This document shows, one piece after another, positions 61,194 to 64,000 of a stretch of 64,000 bases of DNA (position 1 is the stretch's first letter; each line of letters begins with the position of its first letter). The stretch is from Owenia fusiformis (Eukaryota > Annelida > Polychaeta > Sabellida > Oweniidae), in NCBI GenBank assembly GCA_903813345.2, contig CAIIXF020000010.1:28172425-28236424 (forward strand). Direction: 5' to 3'. A program made the position numbers and the translations under genes. The notes under the pieces were generated by a model that saw nothing but the letters and a program-made list of their open reading frames with translations, ran no database searches and was not told where the DNA came from.

Positions 61194-63796
61194 TTGACAA
61201 CCATACCTGAACATAGCTATGAGAAGGTTGATCATGAGAACATTAGTGAAGAGCATGTACACCGCCAACATCCAAGGTATGATATATGTGCCTGTCTGAG
61301 TAGGACATTTCAGTTCTGGGATATTACTTGTTCCATTTGAATTGCAGTGATCTCCTCCTAAAGGATGAAAAAGTATGGTATTTAACATTGATGTGAATCT
61401 GTGAATGATGCCAAATTACAAATCTAAATTATTCGTATACAGAACAGATAGCATACAATGTTCCCCAATTAAAAAGAAACAATTTGATATTTTATATGGC
61501 TCGGATTTATTGTCCCGGTCGACGTTCATGTACATGTTGGCGTAATTGGACTTATTGGTCATACACATTTTTGGATCAGGTAAGTACATATACAAGTACA
61601 TATTTTCCAAAGGACAAAACCTAAATTGATATTTTACTTTCTAAATCCTCCAAATCAAGCTCCCCATACATCTGCCAGTATGGCTTCAGAATTATGTGTA
61701 CGAAGAGGTCCCAGCTCAGACTAGGGGCATTTGGGTAGAGAATGGAATGCGAAGATATCCCATATGCTAGCGTGAACACCGATAGTATAATCAGGAAGAA
61801 ACCGACATCGATTATCTGGAAATAAAATTTTAAAATCATGTTTATTACTAATAAAATCGGCACTCTTTCAGTTGCAAAGGAAAAACAGGTCTCATTCTGC
61901 TGAATCATTTTGAATTGACTGGATACTTTTAAATCTTGATTCTTGAAGATGCACATTTTTTATCTGAAATCCTATTCTGATAACTATTAAGAATAATCTA
62001 TTCAAATCTCCAAACCATTTTGTTGATCATGACTATCTTTGGACCCAGTTCGGTGTTCGTGGAACAATTATTCAAGAGGCGAATATAGAAGGTGACCAGG
62101 TCAAAGGCATAGGTAACCCTTGCGGCCTCGAATGTCTTGTTGAACGGGAGAAAACGTAAAACCACGGCGAGGAAGAACAGCCCAATGTTGATGATATCAA
62201 GCCAGTTCCAGCAGTCGCCGAGGTAATGGTAGTGTTTCGAGATTCGGGCCTGGAAAATATTTAGGTGAAAAAACAGTCTTAGGAACTCCAATTTGGTCTC
62301 AGTACTTCCCTTGATAGCTACATTACTTATCATACCTTTTGTAGCATACAAGGTCGCAGCGATCATGTAAAAGGCAAGACTAGATTGACAAGTTATAATT
62401 AACAAGGAAACAAGTTAAAAAAGGGAAAGAGACATCCGGCCTGAAGATGCTATGCTATTAAATTCTAATTTGGTAAATAACAATTGTCTGAGAGACTTTG
62501 ATTTCAATAGCTACATCATAAATAGCCATGGATTTGAGAGGGCGGAGAGATGGGGAGGGAGAATAGGAAGGAAATCTATTTCAATCCACACCTGTCTTAT
62601 TTCCTCTGCTGTAATGGTCACCACCCAAGCTATGATTACTATCTCTAGGTAGCTGCAGGTCGGCTTGAACTGGATCAATAGGAGGTAAGAAAACAGCAGC
62701 AGAAACACTACCTGTGTATACTGCAATGGATACCAAATATATGAATTATTTAAAAAAGTTAGTGTGATGTGGATTATACAAGCATGTAGAATGAAATTCC
62801 AGATGACAGATCCTTCAGTAAAACGATGTCAAATTGTATCCAAATGTTAAATGCGATATGTGTTTCTGCTAAATGCTCTCAAAGCTAAATGGGAAAATGC
62901 TCTCTCAGCTGAATATAGAAAAATGCTCATTAATATCTAATTGATAAATGTTCCCACCTTACAATCTCCCCACGTTTCGTTCAGAGTAATCGACTCGTTC
63001 GGCGGGCCAATGAAAATTTGTCCCTTTCAAATCGATGCATCATGGGAGATATTTATGTATATTACCACGTGAAATCTTATCGCGAATAAGAGTATTGATA
63101 AATGTTCCCAACTTACAAAGTTGTGAATGAATGTTATGTAGGGAGCATTGTAGAAGTAGCTCAGCTTTTCTCTTCGTGTCAGCATAGGCCTGGTAAAAAA
63201 TAAATAAAGCCATTAGTAAAACTACGGCACATGATTTTTAGAATCAGATTCTAAAAAATCCCAAAAGCAAGAGTAATTGATTGGATTGATTTGTCTCCGT
63301 TATGAAATGGTTTGAAGTAACAAGTACATACCTTTGTCGTTCACTGTCGGTGTCATCAGTTCTGGAGTTTTTGTTATCAATTTTATTTGTTGTATTGCCA
63401 TTGATTTCATCTAACTATAAAATACGGTAGTAATAGACATTTGATGGTGTGATCAAGCAAGGTCCAAATGATCAATAATTTCATATTTGGGAAACTAGGC
63501 TATAAGAGTGGGGAATTTACTCTTATATTTGGCAGAACATTTCAAATATTGATTTTAATATGATTGTATGTTGATATTATTTTATTGATCTTCCTTTACC
63601 TCTACTTCCTCATAGGCAACATCTCCACATTTTGTTTCTTTCTGAAAATATATTTGAATGGAATCATTATTACAGATTTGAAATTTGAGCGTTACTTGGG
63701 GTATCTTGTGGCACTATCGTAGACAGAGTGGAATTAAAATGAATTATTTGGTTTATTTACCGGAAATTTAAATGTAGGGTTGCATTCTTCCATCAT
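58815..63796 (-). CDS. TRPM: TRPM-family cation channel, gene-level entry
   Basis: Twelve exons on the minus strand join in phase into 482 codons including the stop: 63761-63796 (tentative), 63600-63641, 63332-63414, 63117-63189, 62592-62720, 62016-62249, 61638-61815, 61207-61357, 60697-60893, 60220-60346, 59989-60061 and 58815-58937. The product holds S1-S6, pore loop (PYWQMYGEL), S6 (YIIPWMLAVYMLFTNVLMIN, then LLIAMF), TRP domain (SYTFNKIRESHDIVSKFQWY) with RPPVPPPFIIL, and a coiled-coil tail. TRPM proteins are tetrameric cation channels of the plasma membrane, normally with a large N-terminal MHR region; that part is not in the window. The pore GE is like TRPM1/3/6/7, while the short coiled-coil tail is like TRPM2/8. 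There is no kinase or NUDT9 domain. Confidence 0.95.
59339..59959. mobile_element. Palindrome-rich repeat in TRPM intron 11
   Basis: TTTACAC words (59339, 59400, 59449, 59853) alternate with self-complementary blocks: AAGACGTCTT (59360 and 59873), CTAAAACGTTTTAG (59372), CTAAGAGCTCTTAG (59814), TAAAACGTTTTA (59856) and an AAGCGCTCTTAG block (59914). The two halves are partly inverted copies of each other. It is probably a degraded foldback transposon. Confidence 0.55.
59989..60061 (-). CDS. TRPM exon 11 (coiled coil, first part)
   Basis: It encodes MMCTNGRLDSITSRLEVIEE and LLDT, with heptad-spaced L/I/V residues. Acceptor TTTTTAG, donor CACG|GTAAAG, phase 0. Confidence 0.85.
60220..60346 (-). 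CDS. TRPM exon 10
   Basis: Acceptor TTTTTAG, donor GAAGA|GTAAGT. It encodes VNSDDAKSLREWENMICDEF and a Lys/Glu-rich helix. This matches the position of the L.WE....Y segment after the TRP domain in TRPM2/8. Confidence 0.85.
60697..60893 (-). CDS. TRPM exon 9 (TRP domain)
   Basis: Acceptor TTTTCAG. The donor is taken as AGGA|GTAACA (phase 1) because it fits the next exon; the open frame runs on past it. The exon encodes SYTFNKIRESHDIVSKFQWY, then HFVREYTLRPPVPPPFIILV. The usual TRPM TRP-box core W-K-F-Q-R reads S-K-F-Q-W here. Confidence 0.85.
61106..61194. repeat. (GAT)n microsatellite, about 29 units
   Basis: Nearly pure trinucleotide repeat in the intron directly after the S6 exon. The poly-His, poly-Ile and poly-Met frames over it are artefacts. 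Confidence 0.95.
61207..61357 (-). CDS. TRPM exon 8 (S6)
   Basis: After a Cys-bearing turret (GDHCNSNGTSNIPELKCPTQ, two Cys, two N-glycosylation-type motifs) comes S6 ending NLLIAMF. Donor TTCAG|GTATGG in phase 2. A long ATC microsatellite starts about 10 bases past the donor. Confidence 0.95.
61638..61815 (-). CDS. TRPM exon 7 (S5 and pore)
   Basis: IIDVGFFLIILSVFTLAYGI is S5, SILYPN follows, and ILKPYWQMYGELDLEDLE is the pore helix and filter. The Glu after Gly in YGEL corresponds to the filter acid of divalent-permeable TRPMs (family knowledge). It ends in phase 1. Confidence 0.95.
62016..62249 (-). CDS. TRPM exon 6 (S3-S4)
   Basis: 78 codons, phase 0. WNWLDIINIGLFFLAVVLRF is S3, YAFDLVTFYIRLL is S4, and LGPKIVMINKM is the S4-S5 linker, all in the TRPM pattern. 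Acceptor TTTCCAG, donor AAATG|GTTTGG (weaker). Confidence 0.95.
62592..62720 (-). CDS. TRPM exon 5 (S1 and start of S2)
   Basis: 43 codons, phase 0 on both sides, acceptor ATTGCAG and donor ACAG|GTGTGG. It encodes VVFLLLFSYLLLI (S1) and IVIIAWVVTITAEEIRQ (S2), the latter with the TRPM-typical EE(I/V)RQ end. Confidence 0.95.
63117..63189 (-). CDS. TRPM exon 4 (pre-S1)
   Basis: Acceptor TTTACCAG, donor CTTT|GTAAGT. It encodes PMLTRREKLSYFYNAPYITF and IHNF. FYNAP is the signature just ahead of S1 in TRPM channels. Confidence 0.9.
63332..63414 (-). CDS. TRPM exon 3
   Basis: Acceptor TTATAG, donor CAAAG|GTATGT. It encodes LDEINGNTTNKIDNKNSRTD, a polar pre-S1 linker, leaving in phase 2. Confidence 0.7.
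63600..63641 (-). CDS. TRPM exon 2
   Basis: Acceptor TTTTCAG, donor GTAGAG|GTAAAG. It encodes KETKCGDVAYEEVE, phase 0 at both sides. It belongs to the linker ahead of S1. Confidence 0.65.
63761..63796 (-). CDS. TRPM exon 1 (tentative, possible start codon)
   Basis: ATGATGG opens MMEECNPTFKFP, ending at donor CCG|GTAAAT in phase 0 with the next exon. An in-frame TAA lies three codons upstream. No good acceptor separates it from the ATG; the only AG (GGAAG|AATGC) lies inside. The second ATG has A at -3 and G at +4, a favourable start context. It is either a start exon of a short channel isoform or an internal exon with a weak acceptor. Confidence 0.4.
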
Positions 63797-63926
63797 TTCA
63801 CAAAATTAAAATTTTAGAATACAGCAATATTATACACTGTAATATCATGAGTCTCACAAAGATAAAATCCCATCGAGTAAAAACAAGAGTAACAAAAAAT
63901 TGTATGCAATTTATTTATTGGCATCG

Positions 63927-63992
63927 TACTCTTGCTTCAAGACCCCACGACTATCTTTAACAACTTATGTAACAAGGGCTTGAGCAAGACTA
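63927..63992. mobile_element. 66-bp mini-element, TAGTCTTGC family, with target duplication
   Basis: Ends TACTCTTGCTTCAAGACCCC and, reversed, TAGTCTTGCTCAAGCCC. TTGGCATCG (63918-63926) at left is repeated as TTGGCATC (63993-64000) at right, cut by the window end, so the duplication is at least 8 bp. Confidence 0.75.
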
Positions 63993-64000
63993 TTGGCATC

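Noticed and set aside
61022-61388. Poly-His, poly-Ile and poly-Met frames over the GAT repeat
   Set aside because: They are the three readings of one trinucleotide microsatellite. The true S6 exon ends at the donor just before it.
61416-61610. Minus-strand frame between TRPM exons 7 and 8
   Set aside because: The flanking exons join in phase without it, and it matches no part of TRPM channels.

Overview
The window reads as a gene-poor, AT-rich piece of an animal nuclear genome. It has spliced genes with GT-AG introns, very long introns, many small foldback transposons, poly-C tracts and microsatellites, and no sign of bacterial operon structure. The genes are animal-type: a semaphorin, a membrane-anchored laccase-like multicopper oxidase and a TRPM cation channel. 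Together with a tandem-repeat element that ends in a CGCCGGACGCC-rich patch, they suggest a marine invertebrate, most likely a lophotrochozoan (mollusc or brachiopod type). The phylum is an inference.

Layout. (1) 1-28.8 kb: 5' part of a semaphorin gene on the minus strand. The signal-peptide exon is at 23841-23988 and the first sema-domain exon at 818-914, separated by a 22.9-kb intron. A putative 5' UTR exon and promoter lie near 28.8-28.9 kb, and the rest of the gene lies left of the window. The intron is packed with mobile-element remnants: a dimeric 808-bp terminal-inverted-repeat element with an ~11-bp internal rhythm, a TA-flanked MITE, and a TTAA-flanked MITE. (2) 29-51 kb: no gene I can name. 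There is a membrane-type open exon at 29.5 kb with a poly(A) signal, short unassigned open reading frames, a TATA-type promoter at 46.66 kb, and a cluster of nine copies of a tiny (~80 bp) transposon family, four of them with 8-10 bp target duplications. At 47.9-50.7 kb lies a ~2.6-kb tandem array organised as a 944-bp higher-order repeat, bounded by short inverted repeats and full of nuclear-receptor-type half-sites. (3) 51.3-53.6 kb: multicopper oxidase, minus strand, two coding exons. It has a signal peptide, three cupredoxin domains with all copper ligands and a C-terminal membrane anchor, but codon 344 is an in-frame TGA. (4) 53.6-58.5 kb: intergenic, with two large foldback elements. (5) 58.5-64 kb: TRPM channel, minus strand. 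Eleven secure exons cover S1-S6, pore, TRP domain and coiled coil. A possible twelfth exon carries a start codon that would give a 481-residue channel without the large N-terminal domain.

All three recognised genes point leftward. They have no obvious shared pathway: axon-guidance-type signalling, extracellular copper-dependent oxidation, and cation flux. Most of the unexplained structure comes from non-autonomous transposons and one organised satellite-like array.
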